The position numbers were made by a program, and so were the translations under genes. The notes beneath the pieces are model-generated. The model ran no database searches. It was given only the letters and a program-made list of their open reading frames with translations, and was not told the DNA's origin. 30,893 bases of DNA from Verrucomicrobiales bacterium (lineage in GTDB: Bacteria; Verrucomicrobiota; Verrucomicrobiia; Verrucomicrobiales; DEV007). Shown here in pieces: positions 22,734 through 30,893 of the stretch; position 1 is the first letter of the stretch, and each line of letters starts with the position of its first letter. The stretch is from contig JACETS010000006.1 of assembly GCA_013911195.1 (NCBI GenBank), forward strand, positions 1-30,893, written 5' to 3'.

Positions 22734-25700
22734 GAATTCTCATGAATCTTAATGCACTATCAGATAAATTTTCCTTCATTCGTGCAGAAATACCAATGAG
22801 ATTTTCATTAATTGGCCTCTCAGAAATAATTAAGTCATTATTATTAGCCTGTACCCAAGTTTCTAAGTTTTGACTATATTCAATAACATAATTAAGTCCC
22901 GCTACATTCGATCTTTTTTGATATTCTAAATTCATATATTCATTACCGTTTAAGACCAAAATTTGGGCATAAGGGGCCGAATTAGTGTGATTATCATCAG
23001 ATAAATCGAACCCAAAAGCATAAGTTAATAAATTATTATATAAATCACCGTCTTTTATATTCATGGGGTTACTTTCACCTCTGGAAGTCATCCAACTTGA
23101 AAAACCTTCATTAATATTTTCTCCCCTACCTGGTGTTCCTCCAACAATAGAACTAGGTGACCACAATGAACCGTCACTTGAGTTCGTTAGATTAGAGCTA
23201 AGGAAAGTTAACGAATAACCCTCTCCGTCAGGTAGTGTTGGCCAAGCACCACTATCATTATATTCAAAATTCAAAACAATATTTCCAGAGCCATCCAATA
23301 GAATAATTTCCTCTCCATTATTATTTAGTTTTCCACCTGGCCAAACACCAATGATCTTGGATTCAATTTCATTTCCGTATCTTTCAATAAATGCCGCCCT
23401 GTTAGAAACCACTACCGCGTATTCTCCTGATTCTATAGAGACATCAGAAAATGTAAACTCATCAAACGGTTCTCCTTGACTAAATGAATAACCATTAAGA
23501 TCAATCGTTTGATTTCCACGGTTATGTAATTCAATGAATTCATAATTTGATCCTTCTGGAGGATTATACATTATTTCTGATATAACTATGTCATCACTAA
23601 TAGGCGATATGCCTTCTGGAGATGATAATAGAAGATAATCAAACGCCACCCTTAGGGCCGTAGCTTCCTCAGTACTTGCAAACACTCCTCCATCGATAGC
23701 AACCCAGTTATTATTGATGCTTAAAGAATGAGCCTGATTCCATATTCCTGATTCAACTGAATATTCGAAAAAGAGCTGATTGGCTGATCGCCTCATTCTA
23801 ATAACGACATCATCAGAATCGGAAAAAGGAGTCGCATGTACGGTACCGGCGCTTCCTGATGAAGTAACTTTTACAACGGCAAGCTCTTTGCCATCCTTGT
23901 ATCCAAAAGCGTATCTGGAGCGACTGTCCTCTTCTTCAAGTTCTATTATTAACCCTGCCATAAATTCACCGAATTGAATATTTAATAGCTCGAGATCAGT
24001 TTGAAGAATCCAGTCTTTTTCTCTAGGCAATTCGCGACGTATCCAAGGATGAGTGGTACCATCAAGATTTCCTCCTTCTGTAACTGGCTGGGCGGTAATG
24101 CTTAGTTCAGCTGCAAAAAGATAATCTGAACTTCTTGCTGCCCGATTGTGTAAATCAACGGCCAAAACGTTTTTTCCATTAATTAATTTTCCAGTTCCAT
24201 CGAAGATACCAACTGGTCTAGATTGTTTTTCATCTCTGGCTGAAGTATTGCTACTTGCACCAGTTCCATGCTCGATGGTTCCACTAGGCAATCGAACACG
24301 ATCTATTTCTATACCGTTAAGCCAAAATCTTGCCCCATCATCAATGACTGCCCGAATATCAAGTTCGGAACCAACAGGATCATCAGAAAAATCAAATTCT
24401 GTTCTGAAATAATAACTTACTAAATTGTTAGCAGAATCATTTCTTAGTGGGGTGTTTATACCGGGTTCGGGAATGGTTCCAGAGTCCTTGCCGAACATAC
24501 CCTTACCAATTTTCCAATTTGAGTCATCAAAAGAGGTTTGGGCAAAATCCGCCATATAATCAATGTTGTCGTCACTATATTTCCAAGTTTGATCCAGAGA
24601 AATATAATCTTTTGTGGATGCCACACCTGGAGGAAGGCCCAGAGGATAGGTCTTATCATCGGGCATTTGGATTATTAGTTTTCCATCGGATTCACCTAAA
24701 GACCAATACGACCCAGGAGAATAATTATCTTTGGATTCTATGTTATGTTCATCTAACCAAGGATCGAGATAAGGGACACTAAATGATGAGAAACCGTCTG
24801 GAGCGAAGACTGTGACATCAGTTGAATAATTGGATTTTTGTCCATTTGCATCACTGACTTCTAAAGAGACGGTGTAAAGTCCGGGAGAACTAAAGCTGGC
24901 AACAGCAATCCCTTTTTCAGATGTAATAATGGAGTTTTCGGTCGAAGTGTTCCAATTAAAACTTAACTCACTGCCTTCAGGATCGTAAGAATTTGAAGCA
25001 TTTAAAGTTAGCGTTTCGGCAAGTGCAACATTACCAGATCCTGGTTCTATGTTTACGGATATATAGGGTGCCGCATTATTCGTTTTATTAACTTCAATAG
25101 ACCCCGTTTCTTCTCCTTCTGCTGGTATACCATCGTCGTCTAAGGCCGCAAAGCTCAATTTATTGCTACCATTCTGAAGATTGATTCCTTCTATCTTCCA
25201 ATTGGTTTCATCGATCCAACTAAATGTAGCTTCAGGATGATTTTCGATACTTACTTCCCAGACCCTGTATCCTGCTTCGCCCGTGACTGTGATGGTATCA
25301 TCTGTAGTACTAGAAATGTTATCTACTTTGAATGCTCTGTTTTGGCCATTAGATAATTCACTTCTTATTCGATTAAGTCGACCTCTATCCCAACTTATGT
25401 ATTTAGCTTGATTGGGATTATAAGTACTTGAAACATCCTGTTCACAATCAAACCAAGCTCCAACCCTTGGTCCATTTGCTTGATACTTATCGATGATTTC
25501 CGTCAAATAGTACCTAAATATCCTTCTGTTATAGGGTTTTCTGAGCCAGGCGGAGAATTCGGAACCTCCGCTAGAAATCATTTCAGAGGGATTTTGGTAG
25601 GCAAGATCAGAATCGTGGAAGAAAAAATGAAACCTACCATCGTCTGGGCCTCGATAAAAGAAGGCATTTTTTGGTCTACGGAGTAAAAAAGTATCCCAGT

Positions 25701-28700
25701 CTCCTATGTATCCTCTAACAGCGGCCATCATGCATATTTTCTGGGCATCGATCAAACGATTGATTTCATCTTCAGTATAACTATTACTGTTTTTTACAGT
25801 TTTCAGTAAGTTGATAAGAGCTGTATAATCATATTCAGCTTCCTTTGACCTCAATAGCCATTGGCTATGATATCGACCTGGGCCAGGCCACTCATCACCA
25901 GCATACCACCAATAACGACTGGTTATTTGGTCTTTACTGTAATTATCATCAAAAAAGAAAATATCATCAATACGATAAAGGTCACCCTGAGATCCATTTT
26001 CACCATAATTACGTTTGAGAAAATCGTTACCAACAGGTTCAAATAGCTCTACGGATGGGCGTGGTCTTCCACCATTTTCAATAATGGTGCAAAATTCATT
26101 TTCATTTACCGCGTGACCCATAAGATACAACATGTACCGAGGAACTTTATTGTTAAATATGTTGCCTGCTCCTTCAGCAGCGGGAGTGTTGTCCCAAGAA
26201 AGTTTGGATAAGCCTCTCAAACGTTTATCAAGCGGCAGTTTAAACTTTCCACGCTTGGTAAAGTTAGAACGGTCACCAGCATGCCATGGACTTCCTGATG
26301 GTCTGATTTGGCAATTGTAGAATATTTCAGTTTCATCTACAATGAGTGTCATTTTTTTATAACTATTGGAAAGGTTAGGGAATTTCCAATCCCAAGCAGC
26401 GCTGCTGCCACCACTTAAAGATCGCTTATCATAATCTGAAACAACCCAACGATAGCTTGTTACATCCGTATCGATTTCATCATTATCAACAACATACATA
26501 GCCGGAACAATTTGGCCTCGGCTGGGCAAGGTCACTTCTTCGCCATTCTCTGAAGAGGCTTGGACGTAAAACTGTACGATTCTATTATCAACGCCCTGAT
26601 CCAAAATTTGAGCAGACCAAATACCATCACCTGCTCTGGAATCACCACCTGAACCAGCGTCATTCATATTAACACTTTTCCAATCTCGATCATTGGTAGA
26701 GGAATCTTGTCTATAAAATAACTTCACAGAATTTGATTCACCGGATACACGCGCAGAGACAATTACTGGCTCGTTACTCTTTGGAACTGCTGGCTTATGA
26801 GCCAAAGATCCTAGTGCTGGCGGGGCATTATCAAAAAGAGAACCGTTTGGCTTTCCCGGGCTTCCTAAATCATTTGGTATTGGAAGTCTGTAGGTTGAGA
26901 CAAAGCTATCTTCAAAAGTTTTAAAGATGATTCGGGGTTTACCTTTGATCCAGCGCGCCTTGAACTTAAGCGTCAATTCATCGTTTCGATTCATCGCATT
27001 GACCTGAATTTCAGCTTTATTGGCTCTGTTGTCCCCATGTCCATCGGAAATTAGGTGGAAATTACCATTTTCGAAATAACTAGCATGATGAGTTCCTTGT
27101 GGTAGCCAGCCGGTTTCTCCTCTTCCATTAGTCGTTCTTTGATCAGCGTTTTGAAGAATATCAGTTCCATTTCTAAGAAGCTGAATGTCTTTTAAAATGA
27201 CATGAGCATCACCGACGAGATGAACCCAAAGCTCCTTATCTAGTCGAGGAACAGAAAGATGATGGTAAATACCTGAATAAGTGAATTCTCTAAATTCTGT
27301 CTTAGTGCTTTCATCACTGTCACGCCAGGAAGTGGGAAGGTCGTTGTCTGAAAAAGGGTGAATGAGCTCTAGACTTGAACCGTCACCATTGGTCCAGTGG
27401 GGCCAATCTCCACCAACCTTATAGTTTACTTCATCTGCCAAATTACCATTACTGTCTTCTAATCGTAAAAGTTCCCCTTCATTGGCTAGGTTGTTACTAT
27501 AATTCCCTAAAGCATTAATACCTTCGTAATTTTCATTTATCCACTCTTTATTCGCAGCAATTACTAGATACGATTTAGGAGAAATCGTCGTGCCTTGATC
27601 AAATGTGAAGTCGATACCCGCAACAAATTCCCATCCACTCAAGTCTATCGCTTTGTCACCACGGTTATATATCTCGATAAATTCTCCATTCCTTTCATCG
27701 CTCGGCGGATCCGCCATTATTTCATTAATAACAATGCTTGTTTCTCGTACAGGCTCATTAATTGAGTCCTTAGTATTACCGGCCCCTCTGAACCACTCAT
27801 TGATCAAAGGATCGATTTGATAACTTTCTATTCCTTGTCGAACTCTAAAAAATCCAGAATCAAGAACCGTTCCTCCTTCTGTAATTAAATGAACTTTTAT
27901 TTCATTATCTCCCTCTTCCCCAAAATTGACCGTCCAGCTTTTGGGTGATTTAGAGGAAATGGATCCAGATATTGGAACAGCATCTGAAAAATCTAAATTT
28001 GAGGCTAATGCGAGCCCATCTACAGGGACTTCTGATTGGCTGCCAGCACTAAGTTCAACCCAATCTATAGTTCCTTGTTCTGAAAAATGAATTTCACTAA
28101 GGCTTAGTAGTCCCGCTAAGTCACTACTATCAATATTTGCCTCAGCCGGTGTAGGGTCAGAAAAAACATACCAATCAGAACCTCCAGCAGGTTTCCTTCC
28201 AACAGATCTTCCATCGGCACCTAGTGTGGCCTCGAAACCATCGATTACTGTAATGGCACCGGGTGAGCTAAGAAAAATTGTAGTTTTAACGCCAGATTTG
28301 AAACCACTTTCAGCAAAACCAACCGTTGTAAAACCATTGGCAGGAATTACAACGTCCTCACCTATTGTAAATTTTTGGAGATCGTTGATGTCATCACTAA
28401 GATGAAAACCATTCAGGCTTAGATTCTCAGAACTCGAATTGTAAAATTCTATAAACCCGTCCCCAGCGTCCCCAGCCTTAACTTCATTGATTATTGCAGT
28501 ACCGCCACTCCCAGAAATACGTATTATCGTTCCAAAAACTAAATCTGAACTGTTTCTGCTGTTATTATGAACCTCTACAGCAATAGTGTTCGTACCCTGA
28601 ACAAGCAAAGAGCTAATATCCGCATCAATGATTTTTTCCTCAATCTTTGCTTCGAGTGATGAAGGAACAGAGCTCGCATTGGTTTGATAATTGATCTCCC

Positions 28701-29643
28701 CAGCAGGCATACGATGTCTACCAACTTCTTTGCCATTAAGATAAATAACGAGACCATCATCCAGTATGGCATCCATGGAGAAGAAGGCGGTATCTGTTCC
28801 ACCTTCCCAGACAAATTGTTTTCGCAAGTAATGAGTAGAAATTCTTTCTGGCCAAGCGGTTTGAATTTTTGGCTCAGGCATTGCCTGGATCCTTGAAGCT
28901 GTTTCTCTTCCAAATATGCCTTTACCAGTTTTCCATGAACTATCATCATAATCACCTTGGCGCCATGCTGTACCAAGATCGTTTCCAGATTCATCATATT
29001 TCCACTCATCACCGAGTTGAACTATCGGGAAAGAACCTGAAAGCTCCAAGGCGGGATTGGAGAAACGTTGACCGTCTGTCCCGGCAGGTTCAACGCCAGG
29101 TGTTCCACCGGGGGAAGCACTGGCTACCCAATTATCAAAATTTTCACAACTAAGATATTTGTTTTTTAGTCTAATGCTATGACCTGCCCCATCTGCTGCA
29201 ACTGGCCACTTACCCCTATCATTATATCGAACACTGCAAACCTTTGCCCCATTTTTATCCTCAAGTGCTAAAGTTTCACCAGCATTGCTTAGCGAACCTT
29301 CGTAAGGACCGAAGATTTTAACATTTGATGGAACTGTATACTTTGTACGAAAGGTTTGAGCATCGACATTAGTCACTAGGATTCTCTCGAAAGCTCCCAT
29401 GAATGTATTTTGGGGATCTGATTCTGAAAAATCTGGAAACTTATAATTTATACCATCGATAAATTCCCAACATGCAAAATCAACTGCAGAACCAGAATTG
29501 TTGAACAACTCAATATATTCTGGCATCTCACCTTTTGGTGCGTAGTGAATTTCAGTGAAAGTAACGCGTTCAGCGTAGGAGCTGACCAAGGTCAAAAATA
29601 GTAAAAATAAAAATGCCGATAATTTAAGTGGGAAGAACTTCAT
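22717..29643 (-). CDS. giant secreted lamin-tail/CotH-kinase-like multidomain protein
   Basis: The ATG at 29641-29643 gives a clean signal peptide (MKFFPLKLSAFLFLLFLTL, cleaved near SSYA) and a 2308-residue protein; an in-frame TTG 8 codons earlier is less likely. In order: a lamin-tail domain (about 26-185, TEIHYAPKGEMPEYIELFNN); a beta-sandwich near 200-375 (WRQGDYDDSSWKTGKGIFG); further lamin-tail domains near 381 and 633 (VINEIMADPPSDERNGEFIE); a CotH-like region about 1060-1450 with GDWDTF and FFHDSDLAY matching the CotH aspartates; a PKD domain about 1524-1614; a second beta-sandwich like the first (about 1684); a lectin-like segment; a last lamin-tail domain about 2018; and a C-terminal verrucomicrobial domain ending in RFMRIRVL. 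Such proteins are exported surface or spore-coat-like kinases of unknown target. No interruption was seen. Confidence 0.9.
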   Translation of the reverse strand: MKFFPLKLSAFLFLLFLTLVSSYAERVTFTEIHYAPKGEMPEYIELFNNSGSAVDFACWEFIDGINYKFPDFSESDPQNTFMGAFERILVTNVDAQTFRTKYTVPSNVKIFGPYEGSLSNAGETLALEDKNGAKVCSVRYNDRGKWPVAADGAGHSIRLKNKYLSCENFDNWVASASPGGTPGVEPAGTDGQRFSNPALELSGSFPIVQLGDEWKYDESGNDLGTAWRQGDYDDSSWKTGKGIFGRETASRIQAMPEPKIQTAWPERISTHYLRKQFVWEGGTDTAFFSMDAILDDGLVIYLNGKEVGRHRMPAGEINYQTNASSVPSSLEAKIEEKIIDADISSLLVQGTNTIAVEVHNNSRNSSDLVFGTIIRISGSGGTAIINEVKAGDAGDGFIEFYNSSSENLSLNGFHLSDDINDLQKFTIGEDVVIPANGFTTVGFAESGFKSGVKTTIFLSSPGAITVIDGFEATLGADGRSVGRKPAGGSDWYVFSDPTPAEANIDSSDLAGLLSLSEIHFSEQGTIDWVELSAGSQSEVPVDGLALASNLDFSDAVPISGSISSKSPKSWTVNFGEEGDNEIKVHLITEGGTVLDSGFFRVRQGIESYQIDPLINEWFRGAGNTKDSINEPVRETSIVINEIMADPPSDERNGEFIEIYNRGDKAIDLSGWEFVAGIDFTFDQGTTISPKSYLVIAANKEWINENYEGINALGNYSNNLANEGELLRLEDSNGNLADEVNYKVGGDWPHWTNGDGSSLELIHPFSDNDLPTSWRDSDESTKTEFREFTYSGIYHHLSVPRLDKELWVHLVGDAHVILKDIQLLRNGTDILQNADQRTTNGRGETGWLPQGTHHASYFENGNFHLISDGHGDNRANKAEIQVNAMNRNDELTLKFKARWIKGKPRIIFKTFEDSFVSTYRLPIPNDLGSPGKPNGSLFDNAPPALGSLAHKPAVPKSNEPVIVSARVSGESNSVKLFYRQDSSTNDRDWKSVNMNDAGSGGDSRAGDGIWSAQILDQGVDNRIVQFYVQASSENGEEVTLPSRGQIVPAMYVVDNDEIDTDVTSYRWVVSDYDKRSLSGGSSAAWDWKFPNLSNSYKKMTLIVDETEIFYNCQIRPSGSPWHAGDRSNFTKRGKFKLPLDKRLRGLSKLSWDNTPAAEGAGNIFNNKVPRYMLYLMGHAVNENEFCTIIENGGRPRPSVELFEPVGNDFLKRNYGENGSQGDLYRIDDIFFFDDNYSKDQITSRYWWYAGDEWPGPGRYHSQWLLRSKEAEYDYTALINLLKTVKNSNSYTEDEINRLIDAQKICMMAAVRGYIGDWDTFLLRRPKNAFFYRGPDDGRFHFFFHDSDLAYQNPSEMISSGGSEFSAWLRKPYNRRIFRYYLTEIIDKYQANGPRVGAWFDCEQDVSSTYNPNQAKYISWDRGRLNRIRSELSNGQNRAFKVDNISSTTDDTITVTGEAGYRVWEVSIENHPEATFSWIDETNWKIEGINLQNGSNKLSFAALDDDGIPAEGEETGSIEVNKTNNAAPYISVNIEPGSGNVALAETLTLNASNSYDPEGSELSFNWNTSTENSIITSEKGIAVASFSSPGLYTVSLEVSDANGQKSNYSTDVTVFAPDGFSSFSVPYLDPWLDEHNIESKDNYSPGSYWSLGESDGKLIIQMPDDKTYPLGLPPGVASTKDYISLDQTWKYSDDNIDYMADFAQTSFDDSNWKIGKGMFGKDSGTIPEPGINTPLRNDSANNLVSYYFRTEFDFSDDPVGSELDIRAVIDDGARFWLNGIEIDRVRLPSGTIEHGTGASSNTSARDEKQSRPVGIFDGTGKLINGKNVLAVDLHNRAARSSDYLFAAELSITAQPVTEGGNLDGTTHPWIRRELPREKDWILQTDLELLNIQFGEFMAGLIIELEEEDSRSRYAFGYKDGKELAVVKVTSSGSAGTVHATPFSDSDDVVIRMRRSANQLFFEYSVESGIWNQAHSLSINNNWVAIDGGVFASTEEATALRVAFDYLLLSSPEGISPISDDIVISEIMYNPPEGSNYEFIELHNRGNQTIDLNGYSFSQGEPFDEFTFSDVSIESGEYAVVVSNRAAFIERYGNEIESKIIGVWPGGKLNNNGEEIILLDGSGNIVLNFEYNDSGAWPTLPDGEGYSLTFLSSNLTNSSDGSLWSPSSIVGGTPGRGENINEGFSSWMTSRGESNPMNIKDGDLYNNLLTYAFGFDLSDDNHTNSAPYAQILVLNGNEYMNLEYQKRSNVAGLNYVIEYSQNLETWVQANNNDLIISERPINENLIGISARMKENLSDSALRFMRIRVLIE

Positions 29644-29779
29644 GTTTGGGGAGTTGTCAGATTTCAATGGGGTGAGAATCTAGTCTATACATTAACAACA
29701 AAAACGCCTAAATACAAGACATCGAGCAATTAAGAACATTTGGTTTTCATAATAATAAAGCAATCTAAGACGCTCTTGC

Positions 29780-30415
29780 ATGCTTGCAATAAAAGCTAAC
29801 TCGATAGAACGTGTTCAAAGAGTGACTAATAAAGAAACAGCTACAGCATTCAAAGAATGGGCCATTGTTTGTGAGGCTTTAGGCAAAGGTCAGCAAAGTA
29901 TCATTTTCCGTAAAGGAGGCATACACGAAGGGAAAAGGGGATTTCAGTTTAAGCATGATCAATTTTTTCTTTTTCCAACTCGATTTCATGAACAAGAGCA
30001 AAATGTAAAATTAGGTTCTCTAAATGAAAATTTATTACCCTCGGAGTATGACTTAGGAGAAAAAGTTGAAATCCAATTTTTCTGCAAAATTCAATCTATA
30101 AAGATCCTAGATGACTGGGATATTATTAAAGCCTTAGAGGCTTTTCATATATGGAACGATTCGACAATAAAGGAACGATATGAATGGTCTATGAGTGGAG
30201 AGGAAGAACCATTCATTAGTCTTGCTATTTTAAGGGTATATAAACTTGGAGAAGTCATCGAATTTCCTTATGAAAAAAAATACGGTGGATGTCGTTCTTG
30301 GCTGCAAATTCCAGAAATTAGAGAATATGATTTTGAACTTTTTGAGCCCGTTATAGCTGATCAAGAATTTGATAAATTATTGCTTCAAATAAACCAAATA
30401 ATTGATGCTAATTAA
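29780..30415 (+). CDS. DUF1802 family protein
   Basis: A 211-residue soluble protein. FKEWAIVCEALGKGQQSIIFRKGGIHE starting at about residue 24 is the defining N-terminal block of DUF1802, with FLFPTRFHEQ following; the first two dozen residues from the ATG at 29780 are not part of the domain and a later start is possible. Family function is unknown. It is divergent from the giant gene (136 bp) and overlaps the convergent DUF3817 gene tail by 8 bp. Confidence 0.85.
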   Translation: MLAIKANSIERVQRVTNKETATAFKEWAIVCEALGKGQQSIIFRKGGIHEGKRGFQFKHDQFFLFPTRFHEQEQNVKLGSLNENLLPSEYDLGEKVEIQFFCKIQSIKILDDWDIIKALEAFHIWNDSTIKERYEWSMSGEEEPFISLAILRVYKLGEVIEFPYEKKYGGCRSWLQIPEIREYDFELFEPVIADQEFDKLLLQINQIIDAN

Positions 30416-30704
30416 CGTTCTTTTTCTTTAACCAGCCATCGATTAAAAAAGTTCCAAAAGGAATTAATGCCGCAATGAAAGGGATAGCAGAAATCCAGAC
30501 GCTCCATGATTTGGAAATTTTGACCTCCAGGATTATTAAACAATAAAGAACAAAAAGAATTCCGTGGGCCCAACCTACCCAAGTTACCATGGATGGCATA
30601 TTAGCAAGGTACTTGAGAGGCATAGCGATAAGTAGCAAAACCAAGTAGGAAATTCCCTCTATACATCCCAATATCCTTAATCGAGTAATGCAATCTTTGA
30701 ACAT
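30408..30704 (-). CDS. DUF3817 family membrane protein
   Basis: A 98-residue protein with three membrane helices: RLRILGCIEGISYLVLLLI, TWVGWAHGILFVLYCLIIL and VWISAIPFIAALIPFGTFLI, the layout of DUF3817 (YdzA-like) proteins, which also have the central WVGWAHGILF. No function is established. The ATG lies 6 bp after the lpxA stop, so it is probably co-transcribed with lpxA; its 3' end overlaps the DUF1802 gene by 8 bp. Confidence 0.88.
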   Translation of the reverse strand: MFKDCITRLRILGCIEGISYLVLLLIAMPLKYLANMPSMVTWVGWAHGILFVLYCLIILEVKISKSWSVWISAIPFIAALIPFGTFLIDGWLKKKNVN

Positions 30705-30710
30705 AGAATA

Positions 30711-30893
30711 TCAACGTCTAATAATTCCCCGTTCACTCGAAAGAATAAAATCTATAAGCTCTTTAATCGGACTGCTTTCAGAATATCGAGATGCCGTTTC
30801 TTTTAATTGTGTAACGGCATCTGAAATTGTCAGATTACGTAAAAATATGATTTTATAAGCATCTTTGAGAGACTTTATTTGCTCTTGGCTGAA
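30711..30893 (-). CDS. lpxA: UDP-N-acetylglucosamine acyltransferase LpxA, C-terminal end
   Basis: The last 60 codons of a gene that runs off the right edge. FSQEQIKSLKDAYKIIFLRN, then LTISDAVTQLKE and IKELIDFILSSERGIIRR, match the helical C-terminus of LpxA (FSREEIKALKEAYRLLF, then LLDFIRASKRGICR). LpxA starts lipid A synthesis by acylating UDP-GlcNAc, so the organism should have an outer membrane with lipid A. Stop is TGA at 30711-30713. The left-handed helix repeats are outside the window. Confidence 0.85.
   Translation of the reverse strand, partial: FSQEQIKSLKDAYKIIFLRNLTISDAVTQLKETASRYSESSPIKELIDFILSSERGIIRR

Noticed and set aside
24447..24782. Open frame on the plus strand inside the giant gene
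   Set aside because: It is one of many antisense frames in a long, well-defined coding sequence, with no recognisable domain or start signal.
29641..29667. TTG start 8 codons upstream for the giant protein
   Set aside because: The ATG at 29641-29643 starts exactly at a typical signal peptide, while the extra residues MKSDNSPN have no signal-peptide character.

Overview
The window looks like chromosomal DNA from a low-GC, probably marine member of the Verrucomicrobiota (PVC superphylum). Indications are a formylglycine-type sulfatase next to a PQQ-type beta-propeller protein, a 2.3-kilo-residue secreted lamin-tail/CotH protein ending in a verrucomicrobial-style C-terminus, flotillin-like short SPFH proteins, few recognisable Shine-Dalgarno sequences, and an lpxA 3' end that implies an outer membrane with lipid A. 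The genus cannot be named from sequence reading alone. No phage, insertion sequence or CRISPR array was seen. Almost all of the window is coding, and no gene-free stretch exceeds 300 bases.

Layout. 1-695: C-terminal part of a zinc metallopeptidase with an S4-like insert. 696-3305: three tandem SPFH (flotillin-like) genes sharing a core but differing in their tails; a 70-bp block upstream of the first and third copies records the duplication and carries a relic of the neighbouring sulfatase gene. 3373-6082: sulfatase and PQQ-like propeller operon. 6191-11952: amino-acid permease, thioredoxin-fold lipo/secreted protein, recJ and recG on the plus strand. 11984-14616: a near-consensus Fur box followed by an imelysin lipoprotein and a di-haem DUF1111 protein, an iron-responsive unit. 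14619-18609: DUF6580 membrane protein and the pyruvate dehydrogenase E1alpha, E1beta and E2 genes, on the minus strand. 18788-20714: a perfect parS palindrome, then mnmG with a second parS-like site inside it, suggesting a position near the replication origin. 20726-21490: a membrane-anchored peroxiredoxin-like gene with an in-frame UGA exactly where the catalytic cysteine should be. 21788-22584: rnc and tRNA-His(GTG). 22717-29643: giant secreted lamin-tail/CotH protein. 29780-30893: DUF1802, DUF3817 and the 3' end of lpxA.

The most notable item is the apparent selenoprotein at 20726-21490. Two abutting open frames are one gene: ...FYRGHW-UGA-PYC..., with an adjacent hairpin in the place expected of a bacterial SECIS. 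UGA is an ordinary stop elsewhere in the window (recJ's upstream neighbour, mnmG, rnc, lpxA), so code reassignment is not the explanation. The other thioredoxin-fold protein (7559-8161) has Ser at the equivalent position. The other strong non-coding signals are the Fur box, the parS pair, the repeats flanking mnmG, and the SPFH duplication scar.
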